In this document: piece after piece, positions 10,021 through 20,190 of the stretch
Position numbering within the stretch: position 1 is the first letter of the stretch
How the letters are laid out: each line of letters starts with the position of its first letter
Notes under the pieces: model-generated
The model's database searches: none
Told to the model about the DNA's origin: nothing
What the model saw: the letters and a program-made list of their open reading frames with translations, nothing else
From: Adenophora triphylla var. japonica
Taxonomy: Eukaryota; Streptophyta; Magnoliopsida; Asterales; Campanulaceae
DNA: 64,000 nt
Reading direction: 5' to 3'
Assembly: GCA_022495995.1 (NCBI GenBank)
Contig: JAFEMH010005390.1
Span: 1 to 64,000, forward strand
Position numbers and translations under genes: made by a program

Positions 10021-10933
10021 AGAGGCCTTAGCATTTGAAAACCAAATGGTATATTAACCCCACATCGTTTAGGAATTGAAGTGATAGAAAATGAAATAGT
10101 ATAAATTTTGGGGCTCCTTAGTGAATTGGTATTGAGCGCGCCTAAGTCACGCCTAGAGCGCCTAATCACTGCCAAATGACTCCTTAACTAAGAATTTTCA
10201 TAACTCCTTAATATCTCAAGAAGCTTTCCATTTAGTATATATTGAGAGGCCTTAGCATTTGAAAATAAAATGAGATATTAATTCCACATCGTCTAGAAAT
10301 TGAAATGCTAGAAAATGGAGTAGTATATATTGAGGCCTTAGAATTTTAAAATCAAATTAGACATTAATCCCACATCGTCTAGGAATTGAAATGCTATATA
10401 TTGAGAGGCCTTAGCATTTGAAAACCAAATGAGATATTAATCCCACATCGTCTAGAAATTGAAATGCTAGAAAATTGAGTAGTATATATTGAGAGGTCTT
10501 AGTATAGTGCTAGGAAATGAAGTAGTATAAATTTTGGGACCTTTGACTCCTTTGTGAACACCAGCTTTCTTGGCGTTGGGCGTGTCTAGGTCACGCCTAA
10601 GGCGCCAAGGTCACACATACGGCACCTAATCACCGCCAAATGGCTCCTTAACTAAGACTTTTCATAGCTCCTTAATTTCTCAACCACTCACAGCCAGTTT
10701 TCGAATTGAAAACTTGATCGATTTTGTCTTTTCACATTTATAAGATAGTGACTAGCTATAAAGAAAAAAAGGTAAAATAAAAGGGATAAGATGTGTTAAT
10801 TGCTCTATGGAGAGCAACTTTTCCTATTATTTCTAACTTTCTATGATCTATGGAGAACAACTTTTCCTATTATTTCTAACTTTCTTTGAAATAGTTTTTT
10901 ATCCGTGCGTTTAACGCACACGTGTAACACTAG
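10021..10933 (+). mobile_element. Helitron remnant with 3' end, interrupted by element A
   Basis: The 3' terminus is a GC-rich hairpin (CCGTGCG TTTAA CGCACACG, 10902-10922) followed within 12 nt by CTAG and a host T at 10934, as for Helitrons. The body has about four copies of a repeat around CCACATCGTCTAGGAATTGA (10060-10500). The inverted version of the same body occurs at 51375-52560. Its 5' part is cut off at 10020 by retrotransposon A. Confidence 0.6.
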
Positions 10934-11186
10934 TTTGACTAAAAGTCTCGTGATAGAGGGAGTATGTATTAAAATAGAAAGCGTCAATCTTCGGCCGTAA
11001 GATCAAACAAATTGAAAAGAAATCTAACAATTGAAAATAAAAAAAAGTTAAAACTGATGTTGGAAGTGAGAATTAATCCTGGCCACTCATTGTATGGTGG
11101 TTATTCTCCACCCTATTGTAATATAGACAATAGCACATCAATAATACAATCAAATTTTCCCAATATTTGTTTCTCTATCTTATAAT
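10934..11186. other. Unassigned AT-rich spacer
   Basis: Between the Helitron 3' end and the hAT-type MITE. No ORF or repeat recognised. Confidence 0.4.
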
Positions 11187-11435
11187 CAGTGTTCTAAAAC
11201 GCGGCCTAGGCGCCGCCTGAGCGGTGACCAAGCGCATCGCCTATAAGCAAGTCAGTCAAATTAGGCGTTGGCGCCATTAGGCGTGACTAAGCGCCATTAG
11301 GCGTTGACTAGACAGGATTAGGCATAGACTAGGCGGGATAAACTTCATGGCCACGACCAAATGATGCTTGCTACCCAGCTTCAGCCTCATATATATACCC
11401 ACTTTCCACAGTATACTTTCTTTTTCTTTCAATGT

Positions 11436-11610
11436 GGGATATAACCTTCAAGGCCACGACCAAGGCCAAGGCTGAGCCAAGGCAAGGCCAAGGTCGAGCC
11501 AAGACAAGGCCAAGGCCAAGGCCGGCCGAGCCAAGGCACAGTTTACTTTCTTTTCTTTCAATGTGAGATATAATCTCCAAGGCCACGGCCAAGGCCAAGG
11601 CCAATTATTA
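11436..11610. repeat. GGCCAAGG short-period repeat block
   Basis: Dozens of AAGGCC/GGCCAAGGC units, plus two copies of a longer unit beginning near the CTTTCTTT-CAATGTG stretch (about 11414 and 11545). It makes long spurious Ala/Leu-rich frames. Non-coding, inside the MITE. Confidence 0.6.
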
Positions 11611-11688
11611 TTATGTTTGGCAAATAATTTTTTGGATATATATATAAATTTATGAAATATATTTAAATTTTGTCTAATTTCTCAATCC

Positions 11689-12226
11689 TGTTGGGATAGA
11701 GGACCAACCGGGTTAGACATCAAAGCAAGGGGGAAGAATTTCGTCAGAGGTTTCTGGGGTCAAGAGCGGCCGCGCTGGCTATGTGCGCGACCATGCTCTT
11801 GGACAGAAACATATGGCTCGGGGGATTTTCTTCAAGGGCGACCGCGCTGAAGGGGAGGGCGACCGCGCTGGAGGTTTTGTCAAAGGCGTTGGACTTACTG
11901 GACAGTAGCGCGACCGCGCTAGGCTCCAGAGCGGCCGCGCTGGGCCCGATTTCAAGAAATTTAATCCTTGTTTGTTTAGGGTTTGGTTTGTTCCATATGT
12001 CATATATAAGTAAAGTTCCGCCCCAAAACTTATTGTAACACAAATTCTACATACATAGTGCAAGATCCTGGCTTGGTAGTGCCCCCAGACGTAGCTAATC
12101 AAATTGGTGAACTGGGTTAACAATTTCTTGTGTTCTTTTCTGTTTCTTTGATTTCTTGTGCTTGGTTTGTGTGCTCTAATCGTTCTTGTAGGTTTGCTTG
12201 GGCTGTGGAGGGCTATATTCACAACA
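11689..12226 (+). repeat. 5' LTR of element B
   Basis: 538 bp, TGTTGGG...ACAACA. It contains six copies of a GCG(G/A)CCGCGCT motif at 11764-11940 arranged as three pairs, with centres 21 bp apart within a pair and pairs 72 bp apart. The second copy is mutated (CATGCT); the 3' LTR has it intact. Confidence 0.93.
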
Positions 12227-12228
12227 AC

Positions 12229-12240
12229 TGGTATCAGAGC
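12229..12240 (+). promoter_or_regulatory. Primer-binding site of element B
   Basis: TGGTATCAGAGC, the standard plant tRNA-iMet complement, lies two bases after the LTR end. Confidence 0.92.
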
Positions 12241-12282
12241 TTTTGGTTTCAAGATCAAGGGAGTTGTTCCAAGCAATCAAGA

Positions 12283-13440
12283 ATGTGCAAGGACAAACAG
12301 GCGGTTGAGAAATTCGATGGGTCTGACTACGGATATTGGAGGATGTAGATTGAGGATCTTTTGTACAACAAAGACCTCTATAAGCCTCTGAAGGGTGTCA
12401 AACCGGAAGACGAAGATCAGGAAGAATGGGAACTCATGGATCGGAAAGCCCTAGGGGTGGTTAGATCTACTTTGTCAAAGTGGATTGCGAAGACTACCAA
12501 GAAGGCGACAACTACCAAGGAGCTATTGGATTATCTTACTGAGAGATTTGAAACTCCGTCTGCTGCAAATAAGGTTGATTTGATACGTAAGATGGGTAGT
12601 CTCAAGATGCAAGAGGGAGGATCCTTGGCTAAGCACATCGATGAGTTTATGGATGTCATAGACTCATTGACAGCGGTGGAGATCAAGTTCGATGATGAGG
12701 TTCATGCGAGTTTGTTGCTAGCTTCTTTACCGGCAAGTTGGAGCGGAACGGTGACAGCAATCAACGCTTCAGCAGGTAAGAAGAAATTGAAGTATGATGA
12801 TGTTAAAGACTTTCTCTTGGCTGAGGAAAATCGCATGAAGAAGTTGGGGACATCGGGTGCTTCGGGATCGGCTTTAGCTACTACTAGCAAGGGGAATTCG
12901 GGTACTAGCAAACAAGGGAGAACCGAATCTAGGGAGAACGTGATGAGTGGTAAGGGCAAAGCTGATGAGACCAAGGACAAACCGAAGGTTGCGAAGGGAT
13001 CTGTTCAGTGCTATCATTGTAAGGAGTTGGGACACTTCAAGAGGGATTGTCCAAATCGTAAGGGCAATCAGGTGAATGTGGCAGTCGAAGGTGATGATGT
13101 ACTGGTTCTGAGTGTTAGTAGTACACTAGAATCATGGGTGCTGGATTCGGGGGCATCATTCCACTCTTGCGGGCACAAGGAAGAGATGGAGAATTACACT
13201 TCCGGTGATTTCGGTAAGGTCTATCTGGCGGATGGCGAGCCTTTGGAAATCAAGGGGAAGGGGGATGTCAGAATAGGAGCATCAGACGGGAAGGTCTTAC
13301 ATCTGAACGGGGTCAGACACATTCCGGGTTTGAAAAAGAACCTACTTTCAGTTGGGCAGTTGGACGAAGAAGGTTACAAGGTGACATTCGGCTGCAGAAA
13401 CTGGGTTATTACTAAGGAGGATTGTGAGATCGCCGGGTAA
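12283..13440 (+). CDS. Element B gag and protease (one internal stop)
   Basis: The ATG at 12283 starts MCKDKQAVEKFDGSDYGYW, a usual copia gag opening; a TAG at 12346 is in frame and the reading continues from 12361. The UBN2-like gag (LMDRKALGVVRSTLS, then KHIDEFMDVIDSL) is followed by a zinc knuckle CYHCKELGHFKRDC and the aspartic protease site WVLDSGASFHSC with intact DSG. The ORF ends at 13440 from a frameshift just before the pre-integrase domain. Confidence 0.88.
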
Positions 13441-13514
13441 TAAGGAGGGGACTTTGTATTTGGCGAATAACACCAAGGACAAGATCGCGGTGGCGCAGCA
13501 AGGGTGATACGGAT

Positions 13515-14387
13515 TTGTGGCACTGTCGATTGGGTCACATGAGTGAGACGGGGATGAAGGTGCTTTGTTCAAAGGGACTACTACCGGGTTTGAAGACAGT
13601 CAACGTGGGGATCTGCGAGGATTGTATGTTTGGCAAACAGGGGAGAAATAATTTCTCGAGGATAGGTAGGGGTTTGAGGGAAGCAAAGTTGGAATTGGTT
13701 CACACGGACTTGTGGGGGCCATCTCCGGTTACATCTCTGGGTGGTGCGTCATATTACATGACTTTCATTGATGATTCTACAAGGAAGGTTTGGGTCTATT
13801 TCTTGAAGGGGAAAGATGAGGCTTTCAAGGTGTTCAAGAAGTGGAGGGCCTTGGTGGAGAATCAGATGGGACTTAAGCTTAAGTGCTTGAGATCAGACAA
13901 TGGTGGGGAGTATGAGCTTGGTGAGTTTAGGGAATATTGTGCTGCGAATGGCATTCGTATGGAAAAGACTCCAAAGCGGACACCACAACTCAACGGGGTA
14001 GCAGAGAGGATGAACAGAACATTGAATGAGCGGGCTAGAAGTATGAGATTGAAGTGTGGACTTCCGAAGACGTTCTGGGCATATGCAGTTGACACGGCAG
14101 CTTTCTTGATCAATCGGGGACCATCGGTACCATTGAGGAATGGAATTCCAGAGGAAGCTTGGAGTGGCAAGCAGGTAAATCTGTCCTTTCTTCGTATATT
14201 TGGCTGCGTTTCTTATGTTCATGTTGATTCTGCTGAGAGAACTAAATTAGATGCTAAATCTGTTAAGTGTACATTTATTGGGTATGGCGGGGATGACTTC
14301 GGGTACAAGTTTTGGGATGACCAAAATCATAGAGTTATTCGTAGTCGAGATGTGGTATTCAATGAACAAATTTGTATAAGGACGTAA
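13515..14387 (+). CDS. Element B integrase
   Basis: MWHCRLGHMSETGMKVL is the pre-integrase HHCC start, with CEDCMFGKQGR completing the zinc site. The DDE core follows: VHTDLWGPSP, FIDDSTRK, LRSDNGGEY, and PQLNGVAERMNRTL with the catalytic glutamate. The C-terminal module FIGYGGDDFGYKFWD is present. It inserts cDNA into the chromosome. Frameshifts lie on both sides. Confidence 0.9.
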   Translation: MWHCRLGHMSETGMKVLCSKGLLPGLKTVNVGICEDCMFGKQGRNNFSRIGRGLREAKLELVHTDLWGPSPVTSLGGASYYMTFIDDSTRKVWVYFLKGKDEAFKVFKKWRALVENQMGLKLKCLRSDNGGEYELGEFREYCAANGIRMEKTPKRTPQLNGVAERMNRTLNERARSMRLKCGLPKTFWAYAVDTAAFLINRGPSVPLRNGIPEEAWSGKQVNLSFLRIFGCVSYVHVDSAERTKLDAKSVKCTFIGYGGDDFGYKFWDDQNHRVIRSRDVVFNEQICIRT

Positions 14388-14713
14388 AGGGGGCATCTGA
14401 TGACACTAGTTCGAACCGGAAATTGTAGAGGTGGATATTCCTAACTCGGGTGGGAGCAGTAACGGTTCATGATGACCATGGTCGAGGTCACCGAAGATGA
14501 ACCACGTACTCCGGAACCGGATATTCCGTTGCGTAGATTCAAGCTGGTTGCGTGGATCGCCCGACGTATACTCCATCCAATTATTATTTGTCGTTGACAG
14601 ATAATGGGGAACCGTAATGTTATGCAGAGGTCGCTCAGTAGTGCACTTTGCAACAAGTGGAAAGCTGCGATGGATGATGAGATGGACTCATCAAGGCCAA
14701 CAAAACTTGGGAG
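14388..14713 (+). pseudogene. Element B integrase-RT linker, degraded
   Basis: Comparison with the better-preserved relative at 46271-46610 shows the same sequence with several single-base insertions and deletions here, so no frame is open. It normally codes for the acidic linker and the start of RT. Confidence 0.7.
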
Positions 14714-15607
14714 TTGACTCAACTACCTAAGGGGAAGAAGGCACCGCATAACAAGCGGGTTTACAGGATCAAGGAGGAAGCAGACGGTAGCAAGCGTTAC
14801 AAGGCAAGACTGGTTGTAAAAGGGTTTCAAAGCAGAGGCACGAGTATTGACTACACCGAAGTATTCACTCCGGTTGTGAAGATGACCACTATCAGAATGG
14901 TTCTGGGGATAGTAGTGGCGGACAACTTGTTGCTTGAACAGATGGATGTGAAGACAGCCTTTCTTCATGGGGACTTGGAGGAAGAGATCTACATAGTACA
15001 GCTAGAGGGTTACTTGTCTAAGGGTAGCGGGGAGCTAGTTTGCAGATTGACTAAGAGCTTGTATGGCCTTAAACAAGCTCCTAGGCAGTGGTACAGGAAA
15101 TTTGATGGGTTCATGCATGACATTGATTTTATCAGATGTGAGGCGGATCATTGTTGCTATTTCAAGAACACGGACAATGGGTATATTATATTGCTGTTAT
15201 ATGTGGACGACATGTTAATAGCGGGCTCTAGCAGTAGAGAGGTAAACAGGTTGAAGACTCAGTTGTCAGAACGGTTCGAGATGAAGGATTTGGGAGAGGC
15301 CAGGAAAATCTTGGGCATGCGGATTGACCGGGATAGGGAGTCGGGCAAGTTGGTTCTTTCACAAGCAGAATACGTTGAGAAAGTCTTAGCAAGGTTTTAT
15401 ATGGAAGAGGCGAAGGCAACAGGGACGCCATTGGGTATGCACTTCAAGCTATCCGAGAAGGACTCGCCTAAGGGCAAGGAGGAGCGTGACAAGATGGAGA
15501 GAACTCCATATGCTTCAGCAGTGGGGAGTCTCATGTATGCAATGGTGTGTACAAGGCCGGACATTGCACATGCGGTGGGAGTAGTCGGCGGTTTATGGGC
15601 AATCTAG
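14714..15607 (+). CDS. Element B reverse transcriptase
   Basis: RT motifs in order: [53 protein letters not shown], and the catalytic [13 protein letters not shown]. The connection region MKDLGEARKILGMRI and TPYASAVGSLMYAM follows. The frame is lost at the end (VVGGLWAI) where the relative at 47455 reads on into RNase H. Confidence 0.9.
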   Translation: MTQLPKGKKAPHNKRVYRIKEEADGSKRYKARLVVKGFQSRGTSIDYTEVFTPVVKMTTIRMVLGIVVADNLLLEQMDVKTAFLHGDLEEEIYIVQLEGYLSKGSGELVCRLTKSLYGLKQAPRQWYRKFDGFMHDIDFIRCEADHCCYFKNTDNGYIILLLYVDDMLIAGSSSREVNRLKTQLSERFEMKDLGEARKILGMRIDRDRESGKLVLSQAEYVEKVLARFYMEEAKATGTPLGMHFKLSEKDSPKGKEERDKMERTPYASAVGSLMYAMVCTRPDIAHAVGVVGGLWAI

Positions 15608-16196
15608 GAAAGCAACATCGGGAAGCGGTTAAGTGGATCCTAACGTTATTTGAAGGGTACCGCCGGTAAGGCTCTGTGTTTCTCGAGCAAGGAAGTGGTG
15701 TTAGCGGGTTATGTTGATGCGGATTTGGCATCAAGTGATCTTGATAAGAGGAGGAGTACTACGGGTTATGTGTTTACATTGGGTGGTACGGCTTATCTCC
15801 CCGGGCTTCTAAATTGGCAGAAGATCGTGGCGCAGCCACGCGTGCGTAATATGTGGCGATGGACAGGCGAGTAAAGAGATGGTATGGTTGCGTAACTTCT
15901 GGGTGAACTTGGGAAGACGCGAAGTGGTAACGTTCTACAAATGGCCGACGCTAGAGTGCAATACATTTCGGGCAAGAAATCCAAATAAGCTTTCATTCGA
16001 GGACGAAGCACATTGAACTGAGGTTTCACTACATCAGACATCTCTTGGAGGAGAAGATCTTGGGGCTAGAGAAGATATTGGGATCAGAAAATTCGGCTGA
16101 CATGTTGACAAAGGTTGCGAATCTTGATAAGTTGAAGCTGTGCAAAGCTTCAATTGGGCTCGGAGAATACAAGAGGAGGATGGCACTACCATGATC
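15608..16196 (+). pseudogene. Element B RNase H, frameshifted
   Basis: Pieces in different frames: KGTAGKALCFSSKEVVLAGY with VDADLASSDLDKRRSTTGYV (15650-15780), then SRTKHIELRFHYIR-like text near 16000-16040 and NSADMLTKV-like text near 16090. The order matches copia RNase H, but at least four indels break it. Confidence 0.8.
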
Positions 16197-16269
16197 GAGG
16201 TGAGCACTAGGAAGGACACCAAGGATGAGTTGAAGACGGATACGGGGCTTATATGTGTGGTTGATCTCT

Positions 16270-16280
16270 AGGTGGGAGAT
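16270..16280 (+). promoter_or_regulatory. Polypurine tract of element B
   Basis: AGGTGGGAGAT immediately precedes the 3' LTR. It primes plus-strand DNA synthesis. Confidence 0.8.
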
Positions 16281-16820
16281 TGTTGGGATAGAGGACCAAC
16301 CGGGTTAGACATCGAAGCAAGGGGGAAGAATTTCGTCAGAGGTTTCTGGGGTCAAGAGCGGCCGCGCTGGCTATGTGCGCGACCGCGCTCTTGGACAGAA
16401 ACATATGGCTCGGGGGATTTTCTTCAAGGGCGACCGCGCTGAAGGGGAGGGCGACCGCGCTGGAGGTTTTGTCAAAGGCGTTGGACTTACTGGACAGTAG
16501 CGCGACCGCGCTAGGCTCCAGAGCGGCCGCGCTGGGCCCGATTTCAAGAAATTCCGTAATCCTTGTTTGTTTAGGGTTTGGTTTGTTCCATATGTCATAT
16601 ATAAGTAAAGTTCCGCCCCAAAACTTATTGTAACACAAATTCTACATACATAGTGCAAGATCCTGGCTTGGTAGTGCCCCAGACGTAGCCAATCAAATTG
16701 GTGAACTGGGTTAACAATTTCTTGTGTTCTTTTCTGTTTCTTTGATTTCTTGTGCTTGGTTTGTGTGCTCTAATCGTTCTTGTAGGTTTGCTTGGGCTGT
16801 GGAGGGCTATATTCACAACA
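16281..16820 (+). repeat. 3' LTR of element B
   Basis: 540 bp, nearly identical to 11689-12226. It carries the six paired palindromic motifs, all intact. Followed by the TSD AATCC. Confidence 0.93.
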
Positions 16821-16901
16821 AATCCCGCCTAAGTTCCTAGGCGCTAGGCCCGACTCCGCCGCCTAACATCCACCTAGCATTTTTTAGAACACCTGATATA
16901 A

Positions 16902-18313
16902 TCTAAAGTAATATAAAAGCAGAACAGCCTTGGAGCCAAAATGCCAGGGGTATTTTGGTAATTTCACACGGTGGCATTTTGGCAATTAACAAGGCTGAGG
17001 AGACACGTGGCAAGCGGGGACTGGGCGCGTGCGACACACGCGCCTACAGAGGCGCGTGAGACGCGTATAATTTTTTTTTTTTTTTAAAGCCACGACACGT
17101 GGCGCGCTCTGATTGGCTGATTTATTTTCGGATTTTTTTTTTCCTCCCATTTTTTTGACCTCAATTATTTTATCAAAAAAAAATTTTTTTTAAAAAAAAT
17201 TTTACACCAAAATTCATAATTTTTTTTCCTCTTTAATTAGAGACTAATTTCATTAAATTTGGACAAAAAAAATTCACTATTTTTTAAATATAAATTTCTT
17301 AATTATCCTATCTTAATTTTTCTTTTTTATTTTTCAATATCTTTTTTTTGCAAATTAATTAATTGTGAATTATATATTTTTATTATAAATGATAATAATA
17401 ATAATCATAATTTTACTTTTTAAATATACATTAATGTTTGTAATGTTATTTCTTTCGTTTCAAAATTTTACATTAACTTTTTAAACATATTAAGTACTAT
17501 TTTATAAAATATTCCTTGGTACGAATATATTAATTTATTTTTTTACCCGAAGTAGTATTATTTTGTAAAAATTAATGTTTATAATGTTCGTATCTTCGTA
17601 TCTTCGTGTCAAAAAATAAATATTACTTTTTGAGACAAGTTAATTCATTGAGGCAAAGGAAATAATTTTTTTTTATATAGAAAGTAGTATTAATTATGGG
17701 ATGAAAGTAATATTCATTTTTTGAATTGAATGAATTTTTTTTTGTTAAAAAGTAGAATTTTTTTATATGTCCAAAAAAAAAATTAACATTGCTTCTTTCG
17801 TCTCAATGAACATTTTAAAAAATAATACTACTTTTTTCTTCTAAAAAATTAATGTAATATTTTTAGACGAAGACACTAACATTACAAACATTAATTGCAG
17901 AGGCGAATGACGTAGTATTAATTTTTAAAATATTCATTGGGCTGAAGGAAACAATGCTCATTTTTTTTTGAAAAAAAATGTAGTATTATTTTTGGGTTAT
18001 TCATTTCGAATCGAAAGTAATATTCATTTTTGAAATATTGTAATGTTAGTGCCTTCGTTTCAAAATATGACATTATTTTTTTTAACAACTTAAGTATATC
18101 CGAATTGGTATTATTTTGAGAAAATTAATATAATGTTTGTATCTTCGTTTGTCAAAAAATAAATATTATTTTTTGAGACAAGTAAATTCATTGAGGCAAT
18201 ATAATTTTCAAATAATTGTTTTGCAGTGTCAAACATCTCTATTTTCTTTTATATTTGTTTCGATTTCGATCAGTTATGAGTTAGAATCACCGCGCATCGC
18301 ACTGTACTGCTAG
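16902..18313 (+). mobile_element. Helitron upstream of the SEC14 gene
   Basis: The 5' end TCTAAAGTAATATAAAAGCA follows a host A at 16901. The 3' end is CGCGCATCGC with an imperfect hairpin, then CTAG at 18310-18313 and a host T. The first 250 bp (CACGTGG, several GCGCGTG blocks) match the ends of two other Helitron copies in inverted orientation (37256 and 54168). The interior is AT-rich with alternating inverted motifs (AATATTACTTTC / GAAAGTAATATT). No coding capacity, so non-autonomous. Confidence 0.65.
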
Positions 18314-18519
18314 TACTAATAAAGTTGGAATCTTCCCCGTGTCTACCCCGTGTTCTTTCTTTCATTCAACTGCAAAACGAGTGAAAGAGGAATAATAAAA
18401 ATATAAAAACCTTAAAAAAGAAAGTTAAATTTGAAATGTTGTTCAAGTAATTCTTCTGATCTTGCTATCTTCTCATTATTTCCACATTTTGTTGCTGTTT
18501 GGGAAAAGAAAACCAAGTT
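18314..18519 (+). promoter_or_regulatory. Remaining 5' flank and 5' UTR of the SEC14 gene
   Basis: Only about 206 bp separates the Helitron 3' end from the ATG at 18520. It is CT- and A-rich with no convincing TATA box. Any further upstream promoter would have to come from the transposons. Confidence 0.4.
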
Positions 18520-18577
18520 ATGGGCTTTGTTGTTACTCAAGAAGCCATGAATCAACTCAAGGCATTAATGGATCAAG
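18520..18577 (+). CDS. SEC14 gene exon 1
   Basis: ATG opens MGFVVTQEAMNQLKALMDQ and ends after the first base of a codon, before GTCACT. The start is the first in-frame ATG after a leader free of other in-frame ATGs. Confidence 0.82.
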
Positions 18578-18702
18578 GTCACTCAACTTTCCCCTCTTTT
18601 TCATCTCCATTTTCCTATTTTTCTTCATCTTGATTGTCTGTCCTTTAAAATTTCCATTTTTTCTGATTTAATTTTTGTCTTTTTGGGGAAAATCTTGGGC
18701 AG

Positions 18703-18731
18703 TTGAGGAACCCTTGAAAACAACATTCCAG
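18703..18731 (+). CDS. SEC14 gene exon 2
   Basis: A 29-nt exon between GGGCAG and GTTTTT, coding VEEPLKTTFQ when joined to exon 1. Followed by a 2.9-kb intron holding a TRIM, a SINE and an antisense gene copy. Confidence 0.8.
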
Positions 18732-18970
18732 GTTTTTGCATTTTACTCCTACTCTGTTAGATCTATGGTTCAACTGTATTTCCCAAATAACTTTCCTTTT
18801 GTAATTTTGTTGCTATTTGTCTTAAACTATGTGTAAATCATATGTGTGTGCGCGCTTTTTGTTACTTGTTGTTGAATTCCCCCCTCATTGCCAATTTAGC
18901 TATTTGTCTTAAAACCAGTGGCCACCTTGGCAACGTCCAAGGCGGTGACTTCCGGCTTTTTGTGAGCATA

Positions 18971-19088
18971 TGTTGAAGTCCCATGTATCCCACATCAACT
19001 TGGAGAATATAAATGATCCACTATATAAGGTTGGTTAACCTCACCCCTTAACAAGGCCTTTTAAGGGGATGAGGACCCAATTCTAACA
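18971..19088 (+). repeat. TRIM LTR 1
   Basis: 118 bp, TGTTGAAG...TCTAACA, followed by a tRNA-iMet primer site at 19089. Confidence 0.92.
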
Positions 19089-19133
19089 TGGTATCAGAGC
19101 CTGGTTCCAAAATCTAGGTTTCTTTTTTTTACA

Positions 19134-19292
19134 ATGAAGAAAGTCAACAAGATCAGTCAAATTGTTCACCTCAAGCAAGTCATGCAACGCTGGAAAACCA
19201 TGAGTATCTCCAAAACTTTCGACTCCGGCAGCCGTTTAAAGAAGCCTCGCAAGGAAGAGCCAAGCCGGCGCTGGTTTCGATACTTTTCTTAA
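19134..19292 (+). pseudogene. SAUR auxin-response gene fragment captured inside the TRIM
   Basis: A 52-codon ORF starts 45 nt after the TRIM primer site and reads MKKVNKISQIVHLKQVMQRW. This closely resembles the N-terminus of SAUR (small auxin-up RNA) proteins of the type beginning Met-Lys-Lys with an IRQIVRLKQ-like helix. The following Ser/Arg-rich part and RRWFRYFS are degenerate, and the conserved SAUR core (PxGFLAVYVG-type) is absent. So only the 5' end of a SAUR gene was picked up; function is unlikely. Confidence 0.6.
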
Positions 19293-19511
19293 ATTATTTT
19301 CCTAAATTATTTTTCTCAAAATGACTCTCTTTCTCAATTTGGTCATCTCTTTGAGGGGGAGAATTGTGACATGGTGAACTTATCTATAATGTCTCCTCCA
19401 TGATTACCCAATTCGCTTCCGCAACGAATTCCTAAAACCTAGGGTTCCGATTGTTGTTTTATCCCTTTGATTATACCAACTTCACTATCCCTTGAAAAAA
19501 AAAAAAAAATA

Positions 19512-19656
19512 TTGAGTGTCGTCCACTATAAAAACGATAATCGAGTGTCGTCCACTATAAAAACGATAATCGAGTGTCGTTCACTATAAAAACGATAATC
19601 GAGTGTCGTCCACAATAAAAACGATAATCGAGTGTCGTTCACTATAAAAACGATGA
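19512..19656. repeat. 29-bp tandem repeat, five copies
   Basis: Unit around GAGTGTCGTCCACTATAAAA at 19514, 19543, 19572, 19601 and 19630, a constant 29-bp step. It lies in the long internal region of the TRIM. Confidence 0.9.
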
Positions 19657-19723
19657 TTGAGCCCCGTGTTGGGTTTGAAGTCCACGTGTAGTGCCAAGTT
19701 ACCGGCCTACACGTGAGGGGGCG

Positions 19724-19841
19724 TGTTGAAGTCCCATGTATCCCACATCAACTTGGAGAATATAAATGATCCACTATATAAGGTTGGTTAACCTCACCCC
19801 TTAACAAGGCCTTTTAAGGGGATGAGGACCCAATTCTAACA
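19724..19841 (+). repeat. TRIM LTR 2
   Basis: 118 bp, preceded by the polypurine tract GAGGGGGCG and followed by TGGTATCAGAGC. Confidence 0.92.
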
Positions 19842-19957
19842 TGGTATCAGAGCTGGCCCAAGTTGATGTTGGGCTTAAGTTAACCCGTGTTGGGTGCCCG
19901 TGTTGGGTTTGAAGTCCACGTGTAGTGCCAAGTTACCGGCCTACACGTGAGGGGGCG

Positions 19958-20074
19958 TGTTGAAGTCCCATGTATCCCACATCAACTTGGAGAATATAAA
20001 TGATCCACTATATAAGGTTGGTTAACCTCACCCCTTAACAAGGCCTTTTAAGGGATGAGGACCCAATTCTAACA
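19958..20074 (+). repeat. TRIM LTR 3
   Basis: 117 bp; one G shorter than the others in the AAGGGGAT stretch. Confidence 0.92.
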
Positions 20075-20190
20075 TGGTATCAGAGCTGGCCCAAGTTGAT
20101 GTTGGGCTTAAGTTAACCCGTGTTGGGTGCCCGTGTTGGGTTTGAAGTCCACGTGTAGTGCCAAGTTACCGGCCTACACGTGAGGGGGCG

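Larger units (their letters stand above)
11689..16820 (+). mobile_element. Complete Ty1/copia element B (5132 bp)
   Basis: LTRs of 538 and 540 bp start TGTTGG and end CAACA. A 5-bp target-site duplication AATCC is present at 11684-11688 and 16821-16825. The primer site is at 12229 and the polypurine tract at 16270-16280. Gag, protease, integrase, RT and RNase H follow in copia order. By eye the LTRs differ at about five positions and two small indels, so insertion is fairly recent, yet the coding region has many stops and frameshifts. The layout resembles the Tork/Tnt1 group; that assignment is inference. Confidence 0.93.
11187..16895. mobile_element. hAT-type MITE with TAGGCG repeats, split by element B
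   Basis: Terminal inverted repeats CAGTGTTCTAAAA at 11187 and TTTTTTAGAACACCTG at 16880-16895. The interior near both ends is rich in TAGGCG/CGCCTA, as in the intact copy at 41604-41747, which has a clear 8-bp TSD. Flanks share TATAAT (left CTTATAAT, right GATATAAT), a decayed TSD. Copia element B (11689-16820) inserted into it. Confidence 0.6.

Noticed and set aside
11764..11940. GCGGCCGC (NotI) sites as cloning-vector contamination
   Set aside because: The sites are part of paired motifs inside LTRs with a proper TSD, and recur in diverged copies.
11744..12276. Overlapping Ala/Arg-rich ORFs in the element B LTRs (also 16336-16658, 48209-48442, 63592-63856)
   Set aside because: Same cause: repeats of GCGACCGCGCT in LTRs. 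No coding signature.
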